A stretch of 64,000 nucleotides of DNA from Bacteroidia bacterium (lineage in GTDB: Bacteria; Bacteroidota; Bacteroidia; Flavobacteriales; Flavobacteriaceae), in the NCBI GenBank assembly GCA_030427735.1, contig JAUIBP010000001.1, positions 124,001 to 188,000 of the forward strand, given 5' to 3'. The stretch's first letter is position 1. Each line of letters begins with the position of its first letter. This document shows, piece by piece, positions 35,086 to 43,769 of the stretch. A model generated the notes under the pieces. The model saw only the letters and a program-made list of their open reading frames with translations. It did not search any database and had not been told where the DNA came from. The position numbers and the translations under genes were made by a program.

Positions 35086-36156
35086 ATGAAACGCTTTTTA
35101 CCTTACTTTTTTCTATTTATGCTTATTAGCTTTGTTAGCTGTAAACATTCTAACAACTCTAACGCAGAAACACAGCAAGACAACGACAGTATAAAAGCCA
35201 TAACAGTCGCGCAATTTAAAGGACAACAAGTTACTGGGGTTTCAGTAAGTTCTTCTGGGAGAATATTTGCAAATTTTCCACGATGGAGACCACATGTTAA
35301 ACACGCTGTTGTAGAAGTTTCTGAAAATGGAACTGCTATACCTTACCCCAATGCCCAATGGAACAGTTGGAATACACAACAAGAAGTTCAAGATTCTGTT
35401 TTTGTTGCTGTGCAATCGGTAATTGCACATCGCAACAAGCTTTATGTTTTAGACACCAGAAATCCGTTATGGCAAGGAGTTATTGATGCTCCTAGAATTT
35501 ATGTTTTCAATTTATCAGACAATAGCTTGGATCGTATTTTAAAACTAGATACATCAAGTTACAAAGCAAATTCCTACACAAACGATTTAAGAATAGACGA
35601 CACCAACAATGCTATTTTTATTACAGACTCTAATGAAGGTGCCATTATCGTTTACGATTTAAATAGCAATACAAGTAAAAGGGTGCTCGACCAGCACCCT
35701 TCGGTATTAGCCGAAACCGGTCAACTTAATTTTAAAAATAAAACTTGGAAAAACACAGTTCATTCCGACGGCATTGCATTAAACATAAGCAATAACAGAC
35801 TCTACTACCACAGTTTAACAGGGTACACATTATACTCTGCACCCACAAGCGTTTTAGTAAATGGTTCTGAAACTGCAATAGCAAATGCCGTTAAAAAAGA
35901 AGCCATTACTGGAGCTCCCGACGGCATGATTTTTGACGAAAATCAAAATTTATATCTCGCCGATTTAAAACAACAAAAAATAGATGTTTTATCGCCAGAG
36001 GGCAAATTAAGCACCTTTTTTAAAAGTGATGCCGTAAAATGGGCAGATACGTTTAGCATCTATAATGGCTATCTATTTTACACCAATTCTAGAATTGATG
36101 AAGTTGAAGGCGATATTAGCAATATGATTTTTACTATTAATAAAATCAAACTCTAA
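35086..36156 (+). CDS. Major royal jelly/Yellow-family lipoprotein (L-dopachrome tautomerase-related)
   Basis: About 356 residues. From the ATG at 35086 the lipobox is LISFVSC, so this start gives a proper lipoprotein; the ATG at 35062 adds eight residues in front. The beta-propeller of the Major Royal Jelly Protein family is seen in VSSSGRIFANFPRW, LYVLDTRNPLWQGV, NAIFITDSNEGAIIVYDL and TGAPDGMIFDENQNLYLAD. Eukaryotic Yellow proteins convert dopachrome; the bacterial role is unknown. It is paired with mdaB, so a quinone-related role is possible but unproven. Confidence 0.85.
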   Translation: MKRFLPYFFLFMLISFVSCKHSNNSNAETQQDNDSIKAITVAQFKGQQVTGVSVSSSGRIFANFPRWRPHVKHAVVEVSENGTAIPYPNAQWNSWNTQQEVQDSVFVAVQSVIAHRNKLYVLDTRNPLWQGVIDAPRIYVFNLSDNSLDRILKLDTSSYKANSYTNDLRIDDTNNAIFITDSNEGAIIVYDLNSNTSKRVLDQHPSVLAETGQLNFKNKTWKNTVHSDGIALNISNNRLYYHSLTGYTLYSAPTSVLVNGSETAIANAVKKEAITGAPDGMIFDENQNLYLADLKQQKIDVLSPEGKLSTFFKSDAVKWADTFSIYNGYLFYTNSRIDEVEGDISNMIFTINKIKL

Positions 36157-36238
36157 AACTGCTTTGCCACATCCTCGGTTATTCCTTTTCTAACGGCATT
36201 TGTATTAAATTACATTAAGGTGTTAAACACACATACAA

Positions 36239-37294
36239 TTAATTGAGCGACTGCATATCAATCACAAAACGGTATTTTACATCACCTTTTTCCAATCGTT
36301 CAAAGGCTTCATTTACCTGTTGCATTGAAATGATTTCAGATTCTGCTACAATGTTATGTTTGTAACAGAAATCTAGCATTTCTTGGGTTTCTTTTATACC
36401 TCCAATGTTGGAACCTGCGAAACTTCTTCTACCCATTACCACGTTAAAGGCTCCTACTTCCAAAGGTTCTGGAGGCAAACCAACCAATACCAAAGTGCCT
36501 TCAATTTTTAGAATACCTAAATAAGTGTTTACATCGTGTTTAGCAGAAACGGTATCAATAATAAAATCCTGAGTTCCCATATAGGCTTTCATTTGCTCAG
36601 GGTCTTTACTTAAAACAGCGTTGTCTGCACCTAGTCTTTTAGCGTCTTCTACCTTTTCTGGTGAAGTTGTGAATACAGTTACTTCAGCGCCCATGGCTTT
36701 GGCTATTTTAATAGCTAAATGCCCTAAACCTCCTATTCCTAAAACACCTACTTTTTTACCCGGACCTGCATTCCAATAACGTAATGGTGAATACACTGTA
36801 ATACCAGCACACAATAAAGGCGCTGCTGAAGCTAAATCTTCAAAAGCTGGCATGTGCAATACATATTTGTCTTCGCAAACATAGGTTTTTGAGAATCCGC
36901 CATAGGTCATTTTTCCTTCTAAATATTTATCTGGAGAATTGAAAGAAAACTTTGGGAAGGAATCGCAATATTGCTCCTGCCCTTCGTCGCAATGCTGACA
37001 GGTTTGACAAGAATCGACAATACAACCAACGGCAGCCAATTCTCCTACTTTAAAATCGGAAACGTCACTACCTATTTTTGTAATACGACCTACAATTTCG
37101 TGACCAGGAACTATTGGATAAGCCGTCATACCAAAATCGTTATGAATTTGGTGTAAATCGGAATGGTAAATACCACAATACAATACTTCAAATTCTACAT
37201 CGTGAGGCTGTAGCTCACGACGTTCAATGTTCATTTCCTTTAGAGGCGTATCGGCTGCCTCTGTTCCGTATGCTTTTACTGTTGTTGTGTTCAT
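36239..37294 (-). CDS. Zinc-dependent NAD(P) alcohol dehydrogenase (YahK/CAD-like)
   Basis: 351 residues of the medium-chain dehydrogenase family. Catalytic zinc ligands are in YCGIYHSDLH and GHEIVG; the structural zinc site is CQTCQHCDEGQEQYC. The Rossmann motif is GVLGIGGLGHLAI. It resembles broad-specificity aldehyde reductases such as YahK. It starts 4 bp after the cupin/CMD stop, so it belongs to the operon controlled by operator A. Confidence 0.92.
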   Translation of the reverse strand: MNTTTVKAYGTEAADTPLKEMNIERRELQPHDVEFEVLYCGIYHSDLHQIHNDFGMTAYPIVPGHEIVGRITKIGSDVSDFKVGELAAVGCIVDSCQTCQHCDEGQEQYCDSFPKFSFNSPDKYLEGKMTYGGFSKTYVCEDKYVLHMPAFEDLASAAPLLCAGITVYSPLRYWNAGPGKKVGVLGIGGLGHLAIKIAKAMGAEVTVFTTSPEKVEDAKRLGADNAVLSKDPEQMKAYMGTQDFIIDTVSAKHDVNTYLGILKIEGTLVLVGLPPEPLEVGAFNVVMGRRSFAGSNIGGIKETQEMLDFCYKHNIVAESEIISMQQVNEAFERLEKGDVKYRFVIDMQSLN

Positions 37295-37298
37295 ATTA

Positions 37299-38549
37299 TT
37301 AATTTTTAAGTGTTATTTCGTTTATTGCATTTAAGGCATTCAATGTTCTTGGATAACCTATGTAAGGCAATAATTGTGTAGTAACATCAATAAGTTTTTG
37401 ACGATCGTTACCAACATTTAAGTTTCCTTGAATATGACCTCTTACTTGTGATTCTGTTCCACCCATACTTACTAAAATGGAATAGGTAATTAATTCGCGC
37501 ATCTGCATATCCAATCCTGTACGTGTGTAATAATCGCCAAAACAGTTTCCTGCTAAATATTCTTGGATATGTTTTAAATCATCAGGTGCATTTTTTCGTA
37601 TCTCCTCTATGCGATCTCCAAAAGTAGCCTTCATCAACTCCAACCCTTTTGCTTTTCGATTATTAGGCATTGTAGTTGCTTGTCCTTCTAAAGGTAAGGA
37701 AATATGATGCTGTTTGAAAATTTCATTGGTAGCATAAATGAAGTCAACTACCTTAGCAACACCAACATAAGCAACAGATTGATACAACACTTCCTTAATT
37801 TCAATAGGCGTTACACCAACATTTAAAGCTGCATTGACAAACATTTTGTATTCGGATAGCGCTTGAGAACCTACGTTAGAAGCCAAAATGCTTAAGGTTC
37901 TTGTTTTGTCGTCTAAATTGCTATGGCTATAGACCTCATCAAAAGCCCAATTATCAAAAATTTCTATGAGCTCTGGATCTGTTTCTCTTGCACTAGATTC
38001 ATAATTTGGCCAAAATTTTTCGTGATTAGCAATAGCTTTTGGCGTTAGATAATTTTCAACTTCTGCTACTTTTACCTCATAGGTATTGTACGCTTCATCG
38101 GTTACTTTGTTTCCCCAAATGGTTCTTTCTCCTTTATTTATCTCTGGAATCATAGCAATATGAGACATGGACTGGTAATGCGATGCGCCGTGCCAATGGT
38201 TGACTTTCTTGCCAATTTTCACAATATCGCCTTCTTGAATTTTCTGAATAGGTTTACCTTCTTCCTGATAATATCCTATTCCGCTTATAATCATCAGAAT
38301 TTGCCCATTATCATGCGAATGCCAATAGGTTCTTGCTTTAGGTTCAAAAGCAACTGTTCCCATTATGGTATTGTAGCCATCATCTTCTCCTAAATTCATA
38401 TTAACCCAAACTGTTCCTGTAAAATGCTCCGAAGGTGCTTGCTCTCCTTTTTCTTTGAATGAGGACATATTGTTTGATTTTTGTTCTTGTGCCTTTACTT
38501 GATATGTTAGTAAAAAAGCAAAGGCAATTATTAATTTGATTAGCTTCAT
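37299..38549 (-). CDS. Exported cupin plus double carboxymuconolactone-decarboxylase-domain protein
   Basis: About 416 residues from the internal ATG at 38549: a signal peptide (LIIAFAFLLTYQVKAQ), a cupin domain (YWHSHDNGQILMIISGIGYYQ and NHWHGAS, metal-binding His; about residues 40-140), then two CMD-like (AhpD-fold) domains. The AhpD CxxC redox motif is absent, so a peroxidase role is unlikely. The same frame continues upstream to 38705, adding 52 codons of a truncated SDR-type gene (see 38550-38705). The signal peptide behind the second ATG shows that 38549 was the original start. It is followed 4 bp later by the alcohol dehydrogenase gene. Confidence 0.85.
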   Translation of the reverse strand: MKLIKLIIAFAFLLTYQVKAQEQKSNNMSSFKEKGEQAPSEHFTGTVWVNMNLGEDDGYNTIMGTVAFEPKARTYWHSHDNGQILMIISGIGYYQEEGKPIQKIQEGDIVKIGKKVNHWHGASHYQSMSHIAMIPEINKGERTIWGNKVTDEAYNTYEVKVAEVENYLTPKAIANHEKFWPNYESSARETDPELIEIFDNWAFDEVYSHSNLDDKTRTLSILASNVGSQALSEYKMFVNAALNVGVTPIEIKEVLYQSVAYVGVAKVVDFIYATNEIFKQHHISLPLEGQATTMPNNRKAKGLELMKATFGDRIEEIRKNAPDDLKHIQEYLAGNCFGDYYTRTGLDMQMRELITYSILVSMGGTESQVRGHIQGNLNVGNDRQKLIDVTTQLLPYIGYPRTLNALNAINEITLKN

Positions 38550-38705
38550 AATTTCACCTTGTACCAGATGAACATTTTTAGAATTTGAAAGGCGATTTAT
38601 GTTTCGAGCAAAAAGAGTTAACACGGCCTCTTCCTGTTTTTTCAACTCTTCAGTCACAACCGAAGCCAAACTTCCGCTTGCACCTATTACCAATACCTTT
38701 TTCAT
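38550..38705 (-). pseudogene. 5' remnant of an NAD(P)-binding SDR-type gene, fused in frame to the cupin/CMD gene
   Basis: 52 codons, ATG at 38705, encode MKKVLVIGASGSLASVV and then LTLFARNINRLSN, the first beta-alpha-beta unit of an atypical SDR/NmrA-like NAD(P)-binding protein. The Rossmann motif GASGSLA is complete, but the rest of the some 200-residue protein is missing. The frame runs on without a stop into the ATG of the cupin/CMD gene. A deletion that kept the reading frame and left the regulated promoter in place explains it best. Confidence 0.75.
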
Positions 38706-38731
38706 TTTGTAGTATCTTTTTATTTACACTA

Positions 38732-38739
38732 CAAATTTC
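38732..38739 (-). promoter_or_regulatory. -7 box GAAATTTG, operon A
   Basis: One mismatch from TAnnTTTG, 26 bp upstream of the ATG at 38705 and exactly 23 bp from the edge of operator A. Confidence 0.6.
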
Positions 38740-38762
38740 CTGATACTTTAAGAATTGATTGT

Positions 38763-38797
38763 TATACAGATTACGGTTTTAGTTACCAATTATACAG
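38763..38797 (-). promoter_or_regulatory. AraC-type tandem operator, copy A
   Basis: 35 bp. Read on the plus strand, half 1 is TATACAGATTACGG and half 2 TTACCAATTATACAG. It shares 21 invariant positions with copies B, C and D. The edge nearest the gene is 23 bp from the -7 box 38732-38739. It controls the SDR-remnant/cupin-CMD/alcohol dehydrogenase operon. Confidence 0.75.
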
Positions 38798-38895
38798 ATG
38801 CATTAATCAATGACGCATTACAAATGTGGAATTACGAATTTACTTCCTTAAATCTCGCTGATTTTTGCAGAATATTAATATTATGACAAATGGAC

Positions 38896-38943
38896 TAAAA
38901 AAAATACTTGCATTTTCATTGTAATTATTGAAAATGCAAGTAT
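38896..38943 (-). terminator. Terminator of the NTF2-like lipoprotein gene
   Basis: Perfect 15-bp stem ATACTTGCATTTTCA (38904-38918) with its complement (38929-38943); on the minus strand it is followed by eight T. Confidence 0.85.
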
Positions 38944-38966
38944 CAAATTAAATGAAGCTTTCAGAA

Positions 38967-39836
38967 TTAGAATTTCCCATTCTCATTCTTCCAATTTTCT
39001 TTTGGTGCAATGGTTTCGATTACGTCCCAATGTTCAGCAATCTTTCCATTCTCAACTCTGAAAAGGTCATAAAATGAAGTATGCTTGTCTGCAAACGAAC
39101 CTTCACTCACAGTCAAAACAAAATTTCCTTCTCCCAAGATTTTATGAATTTTGTAGTATTTCATTGTAATACCTTGTGATGCCATATATTCCAACGCTTT
39201 TCCAAGCCCTGAAAGTCCGTCAGCAATTTGTGGATTGTGCTGAATGTAATTGTCGCCATCAAAATAACCTGCTAATTTTTCCATTTTGCCGTTTACCAAA
39301 ATATCATTCACAAAGCTTTCAACCAACGCTTTGTTGTTGTCGGTTTTGTCCAAATCTGTAATTTCAGTTGCTCCGTCAACCATTGAGTGCCCACTCGGAT
39401 TTGGGTTTTCTGGTTTTTCTTGCAGATTGTCCCAATGCTCTACAATTTTACCGTCTTCAAAACGGAAAATGTCGAAGCCTATTTTTGGGCCGAAAAAATT
39501 GTAATCGGTTTGGGTAAAAACCAAATCTCCATCTTGAAATGCTCTTACTGTATTCACTTTCGCAGAGTTTGGTGGAAGTTGCTGCAACAAAGCTCCAAAT
39601 CCTGATAATCCGTCTGCTACTCCAAGGTTATGTTGAATGTACTTGTTTGGATTAATGTATCCAACTGGTTCTTGGGCTCCTGTTTCTATGCTTTTTAAAA
39701 GCGCAATTACTTTTTCTTTGTTTGAAGTTTCCATTTTTTCTTCTTTTTTAGTTTCTAAATCTTGTTTTTGTTGTCCTTTACAAGCAGTTAAGCACATTGC
39801 TAAAACTATTATTATGCTTGATAGTATCTGTTTCAT
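38967..39836 (-). CDS. Lipoprotein with two SnoaL-like (NTF2-fold) domains
   Basis: About 289 residues from the ATG at 39836; lipobox VLAMCLTAC. Two tandem SnoaL-like domains are visible through matching segments: NKYIQHNLGVADGLSGFGALL in the first, NYIQHNPQIADGLSGLGKAL in the second, each followed by a DxFRFEDGKI/DLFRVENGKI-EHWD strand. SnoaL-like folds bind or isomerise small molecules; the substrate is unknown. It is next to, and reads the same way as, an AraC regulator gene, and ends at a strong terminator. Confidence 0.82.
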   Translation of the reverse strand: MKQILSSIIIVLAMCLTACKGQQKQDLETKKEEKMETSNKEKVIALLKSIETGAQEPVGYINPNKYIQHNLGVADGLSGFGALLQQLPPNSAKVNTVRAFQDGDLVFTQTDYNFFGPKIGFDIFRFEDGKIVEHWDNLQEKPENPNPSGHSMVDGATEITDLDKTDNNKALVESFVNDILVNGKMEKLAGYFDGDNYIQHNPQIADGLSGLGKALEYMASQGITMKYYKIHKILGEGNFVLTVSEGSFADKHTSFYDLFRVENGKIAEHWDVIETIAPKENWKNENGKF

Positions 39837-39925
39837 ATACTTGATTTTTATTTGATACTGCAAAGTTGGGGCAATAAAGAAGAAATGTGGAGATACTAAT
39901 ACGCCTTTAAATGATACTTTTGAGC

Positions 39926-40786
39926 CTAAATGTATTTTTCGCTAAAGGAATTTGGTGTTTCGCCTGTGTGTTTCTTAAAGTATTTGATAAAGTTAGTTGG
40001 TTCTTCAAAACCTAATGAGTACGATACTTCTTTAACGCTATCGTTGGTATGAGCCAATAATCGTTTACACTCTAGCAAAACTCTGTCGTCTATGATATTT
40101 TTAGGTGATTTCCCAAATATCTTTGAAGTCATTTGATTTAACCGTTTTGTGGAAATATTCATTTTGTTGGCATAGAAACCTACATTTTTATTTTGGATAA
40201 AATTATTTTCCAAAAGGTCTTTAAAAATCAAGGCAAATTCTAAATTTGTGTCTTTTTCAAATTCAACAAAACCCTGTTTCTTTCTTTCCCTTTCAGAATG
40301 TAACAAGAGATTTCGCAAATCATTTCTAATAATGTCTGCTTGATATTCATCTTTCAAAATTTTTGATTCTTCTTCAAGCCGATTGAATATAGTTTCAATA
40401 ACTGAACCTAAAATATAGATTTGAGCAACCGAATTCAAATCATTAAAAAGTATGGTGCTTTTTAAAATTTGTGTGTCTAATTTTGTTTTGCAAAAAAAAT
40501 TGTCAGTAAATAGTATGGCTTTCCCTTTAAATTTTGTTTTATTATCAAAAAGTTGAACGCTGTTTTTATTGATGAATAATAAAGAGTTTTGATTGACCTT
40601 TATGGGTTTAAAGTCCACAATATGAGTTGGACAACCTTCTTGAAACCAAAATATTTGATAAAATTCCGCTCTGTGAGGTTTTTTTAGTTCTTCAGAAAAC
40701 TCGCTAAAAAGAAAATCAAAGTCTATAATTTCAAACTCTAGCGGAAGTCCTTCTTTGAAGTCATATTTTTGAATTTTTTCTTTCAC
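39926..40786 (-). CDS. AraC-family transcriptional regulator
   Basis: 286 residues. The N-terminal half is a cupin-like sensor domain (RAEFYQIFWFQEG), and the C-terminal half carries two HTHs: VGFYANKMNISTKRLNQMTSKIFGKSP and the AraC signature VKEVSYSLGFEEPTNFIKYFKKHTGETP (residues about 250-277). It lies upstream of, and codirectional with, the two-domain SnoaL lipoprotein gene, which is its likely target. It is a different subgroup from the three AraC genes at 49-56 kb. Confidence 0.88.
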   Translation of the reverse strand: MKEKIQKYDFKEGLPLEFEIIDFDFLFSEFSEELKKPHRAEFYQIFWFQEGCPTHIVDFKPIKVNQNSLLFINKNSVQLFDNKTKFKGKAILFTDNFFCKTKLDTQILKSTILFNDLNSVAQIYILGSVIETIFNRLEEESKILKDEYQADIIRNDLRNLLLHSERERKKQGFVEFEKDTNLEFALIFKDLLENNFIQNKNVGFYANKMNISTKRLNQMTSKIFGKSPKNIIDDRVLLECKRLLAHTNDSVKEVSYSLGFEEPTNFIKYFKKHTGETPNSFSEKYI

Positions 40787-40875
40787 CCCAATTTAGTTTG
40801 TGGTTCCTAATGTTTTAACTGAATAACATTCAATTTCCTGATGATAAATATACGATTTGAATTTTAAGTTTTTCG

Positions 40876-40939
40876 CAGAACTCACAGAGACTATGACAGA
40901 TGTTTATTTGCATATTTTCTTTGTTTACCGTGAGTTCTG
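40876..40939. repeat. Perfect 10-bp inverted repeat with 44-bp loop
   Basis: CAGAACTCAC (40876-40885) and GTGAGTTCTG (40930-40939), just beyond the stop of the aldo/keto reductase gene ending at 40950. The loop is too long for a normal intrinsic terminator; it may be a dispersed element. Confidence 0.5.
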
Positions 40940-40949
40940 TAGGGAGCTT

Positions 40950-42089
40950 TTATTTCTTAGGAGCTTCAACTTTAGAGAATTGCAATACAAATTCTGGCAA
41001 TCTCAATCCTTTAATCTCGATAGCATCAATTTGACTGTTTAAACTATTTAATTCTTCAGTAGTAAACTTTATGTTATCTGCTCCTATGTTTTGCTCCATA
41101 TGCGCCATTTGTGTAGTACCAGGAATTGGAACGATAAACGGTTTTTGAGCCTGTAACCATGCCAATGAAATTTGAGCAGGTGACGCATTTTTTTCTTTTG
41201 CCCAAGATTTTATAACCTCAACCAATTTTAAGTTTTGCGGTAAATTTTCAGGCGCATAACGAGAGGTGTTGGCGCGAATATCCATAGGTGCAAAACGTGT
41301 TTGTTCATCAATACTTCCTGTAAGCAATTGGCAAGCTAAAGGCCACCAAGGCACAAAGCCGATTCTTAATTCTTCACATAAAGGAATAATATCATTTTCT
41401 GGTTCCCTCCAAATCATAGAATATTCATTTTGAATGGCTGTAAGCGGAAGTTCGGCGTGCGCTCGTCTTACAGTTTGAAGTCCAGGTTCTGACAATCCCC
41501 AATGAAGTACTTTGCCTTCATCCATTAATTGTTTCACTGCTCCTGCAACATCTTCAATTGGTACCTCAGGATCAACACGGTGTTGATAAAGCAAATCTAT
41601 TCGGTCTGTACGCAATCTTTTAAGCATTCCTTCCACAGCTTTTTTTATATGTTCGGGCTTACTATTGAGTCCTGGTAAACGCTGTCCAGTTTCTAAATCG
41701 ATATTCCAACCAAATTTTGAAGTAATGACCACATCGTTTCTAAAAGATTGAATGGCTTCTCCTAAAATTCTTTCATTCTCGTGAGGACCATAAGCTTCAG
41801 CAGTATCAAAGAAGGTTACACCCTTGTCATAAGATGCTTGAAGAATTTTAATCATATCTGGTCGATATGGCACAGTTGAAGTATATTTACGGTGCATATT
41901 CTGAACACCCATACCAATCGCAGAAACTTCTAATGACCCTAATGTTCTTTTACCAGAAAGTACAGCCGATTTAATTCCTTCTTTGTTTTTTGATTCTTCA
42001 TTTGCACAGGACGCCAATAAAGTTGATGGTACAAATGCAGAAGCAACGGTTGCCAATCCTGCTGTTTTTAAAAGATTTCTTCTATTCAT
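40950..42089 (-). CDS. Tat-exported aldo/keto reductase, possible lipoprotein
   Basis: 379 residues. The N-terminus has a twin-arginine signal (NRRNLLKTAGLAT) ending in a lipobox-like TLLASC. The AKR catalytic tetrad is visible: Asp and Tyr in FFDTAEAYGP, Lys in VITSKFGW, His in [11 protein letters not shown] Tat signal suggests folding with NADP(H) in the cytoplasm before export. It is the second gene of the operator B operon, 43 bp after AKR 42133-42981, and a clear paralogue of AKR 48464-49441. Confidence 0.9.
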   Translation of the reverse strand: MNRRNLLKTAGLATVASAFVPSTLLASCANEESKNKEGIKSAVLSGKRTLGSLEVSAIGMGVQNMHRKYTSTVPYRPDMIKILQASYDKGVTFFDTAEAYGPHENERILGEAIQSFRNDVVITSKFGWNIDLETGQRLPGLNSKPEHIKKAVEGMLKRLRTDRIDLLYQHRVDPEVPIEDVAGAVKQLMDEGKVLHWGLSEPGLQTVRRAHAELPLTAIQNEYSMIWREPENDIIPLCEELRIGFVPWWPLACQLLTGSIDEQTRFAPMDIRANTSRYAPENLPQNLKLVEVIKSWAKEKNASPAQISLAWLQAQKPFIVPIPGTTQMAHMEQNIGADNIKFTTEELNSLNSQIDAIEIKGLRLPEFVLQFSKVEAPKK

Positions 42090-42132
42090 TGGATGATGAT
42101 TTTAAACTGTTAGAAATTACTTGTACGATTAA

Positions 42133-42981
42133 TTAATAACCTGCCCAAGCACGGAATTGCTTAACCATATTTGGATCTCTATGATCAAAAAAACTACTGG
42201 TATTGGTATCTAATTTTGAAATGACTTGCATATCAGCATCTGACAATTCGAAATCGAACACCTTAAAGTTTTCTTCAATTCTTGATGGTGTTACAGATTT
42301 TGGGATGACTACGATATTGCGCTGAATCATCCAACGTAAAGTTACTTGAGCAACCGATTTATTGTATTTTTTACCAATTTCGACCAAGGTTTCATTTTGA
42401 AAGAAATCACCACGGCCTTCAGCAAATGGCCCCCAAGATTCGTGTTGCACACCAAACTCCTTCATCACCTCTTGGTCTTCATCTCTTTGATAAAATGGAT
42501 GTGTTTCAATTTGATTTAAAGCCGGTTTCACCTTGTTGAAACTGATTAAATCTACCAAACGGTCTGGAAAGAAGTTGCTCACTCCAATGGCTTTAATTTT
42601 CCCTTCGCTGTACAAATCTTCCAAGGTACGCCAAGAACCATAGACATCGTTAAAAGGTTGATGTAAAAGATATAAATCTACATAGTCTAATTGCAGCTTT
42701 TCCAAAGATTGAGCAAACGCTTTTTTGGCGGCTTCATAGCCATAATCCGAAATCCAAAGTTTGGTTGTGATAAACAACTCTTCTCTTGGAATGCCACTTT
42801 CTTTAATGGCGTCACCTACCGCTTTTTCGTTACCGTAGGCCTGTGCAGTATCGATGCTGCGGTAGCCTACCTTTAATGCGGTTAGTACACTTTGCTTACA
42901 TTCGTCGTAATCATTTACTTGATAAACGCCATATCCTAAAATGGGCATTTCAATCCCATTGTTTAATGTTACTGTTGTCAT
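42133..42981 (-). CDS. Aldo/keto reductase (2,5-diketogluconate reductase-like)
   Basis: 282 residues, cytosolic. Tetrad residues are in [12 protein letters not shown] (Asp, Tyr), FITTKLW (Lys) and LYLLHQP (His); the C-terminal [19 protein letters not shown] is the NADPH-binding segment. It belongs to the AKR5-like group that reduces small aldehydes and ketones such as methylglyoxal or diketogluconate. First gene of an operon with operator B 57 bp upstream of its start. Confidence 0.92.
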   Translation of the reverse strand: MTTVTLNNGIEMPILGYGVYQVNDYDECKQSVLTALKVGYRSIDTAQAYGNEKAVGDAIKESGIPREELFITTKLWISDYGYEAAKKAFAQSLEKLQLDYVDLYLLHQPFNDVYGSWRTLEDLYSEGKIKAIGVSNFFPDRLVDLISFNKVKPALNQIETHPFYQRDEDQEVMKEFGVQHESWGPFAEGRGDFFQNETLVEIGKKYNKSVAQVTLRWMIQRNIVVIPKSVTPSRIEENFKVFDFELSDADMQVISKLDTNTSSFFDHRDPNMVKQFRAWAGY

Positions 42982-43006
42982 CTCCTTATTTTTAATTTTA
43001 ATACTA

Positions 43007-43014
43007 CAAATTTA
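43007..43014 (-). promoter_or_regulatory. -7 box TAAATTTG, operon B
   Basis: Exact TAnnTTTG on the minus strand, 25 bp upstream of the AKR start. It is exactly 23 bp from operator B, with no -33 TTG visible between them. Confidence 0.7.
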
Positions 43015-43037
43015 AATACTGATAGCCAACCTATTGT

Positions 43038-43072
43038 TATACCAATTACGGTGCTTATAACCATAATTACTG
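43038..43072 (-). promoter_or_regulatory. AraC-type tandem operator, copy B
   Basis: 35 bp. Read on the plus strand, half 1 is TATACCAATTACGG and half 2 TAACCATAATTACTG. The two half-sites are 21 bp apart. It is located as copy A is, 23 bp from its -7 box. Confidence 0.75.
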
Positions 43073-43169
43073 AAAATATTTTAAGAGTATCCGTTTAACA
43101 TAAAATAATAGAAAATGGCTTGTTTCACGAAATTAGATTAAGGATATATAATGAAATAAAAATGTATTT

Positions 43170-43769
43170 TCAACTACTAAAATCTTCCAACATCCGCCGA
43201 TAACTGTCCATAGTATCAACATCCTCCAAACTGCTTTTACACAAAACAGTTTTCACCTTATTTTCATGTTTTTTAATGATTTGCTTCGCTCCTATATCGC
43301 CTTGTAAACGCCTTAATGCCTCAAAGTAATAAGCATCGAAAATTACTGGGGCACTGCGTAAACCAGTTTCAGATTCCGACATGATAATTTGCTGTTTTCC
43401 AGGTTCAAAATTAGCTATCAATGCTTCAAAATGTGCTACGGCAATTAGCGGCTGATCGACCAAAGCGATAAGAACCCCATCGGGTTTACTGTCTAAATTA
43501 CAGATCTCCTTGACGCCACAAGCGATGGATGTTCCCATACCTTCTCGCCAATTGGCATTTTCAACAATCTGCACATCTAAATTGGTTATACTTTTTGAAA
43601 TGATTTCGGCTTTGGCGCCCAAAACAACAGTGAGCGACAGATGAGCCTTTTGTAAGACTTCAATTTGATGTTCGATAAGGGTTTTCCCTTGCCATGCTAA
43701 CAATTGTTTAGGCTGCCCCATCCGTTTGGATTCGCCTGCCGCGATAAGAAGTACTTGCAACTTAATCAT
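43170..43769 (-). CDS. mocA: MocA/MobA-like nucleotidyltransferase for molybdenum cofactor
   Basis: About 199 residues. The nucleotidyltransferase signature is LLIAAGESKRMGQPKQLL, and VALVDQPLI carries the metal-binding Asp. Family members join CMP or GMP to molybdopterin; in xanthine dehydrogenase-type operons this is normally the cytidylyltransferase that makes the MCD cofactor. The ATG at 43769 overlaps the xdhC stop by 8 bp, so translation is coupled. Last gene of the molybdenum hydroxylase operon. Confidence 0.88.
   Translation of the reverse strand: MIKLQVLLIAAGESKRMGQPKQLLAWQGKTLIEHQIEVLQKAHLSLTVVLGAKAEIISKSITNLDVQIVENANWREGMGTSIACGVKEICNLDSKPDGVLIALVDQPLIAVAHFEALIANFEPGKQQIIMSESETGLRSAPVIFDAYYFEALRRLQGDIGAKQIIKKHENKVKTVLCKSSLEDVDTMDSYRRMLEDFSS

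Noticed and set aside
39861-39926. Operator-like sequence 23 bp from the CAACTTTG box of the NTF2-like lipoprotein gene
   Set aside because: Only a GATACTAAT stretch resembles half 1; the ATTACGG core and half 2 do not align. It may be the site of the neighbouring, different AraC.
40857-41042. 61-codon plus-strand frame beyond the aldo/keto reductase gene
   Set aside because: Half of it is antisense to the reductase, and the rest overlaps an inverted repeat.
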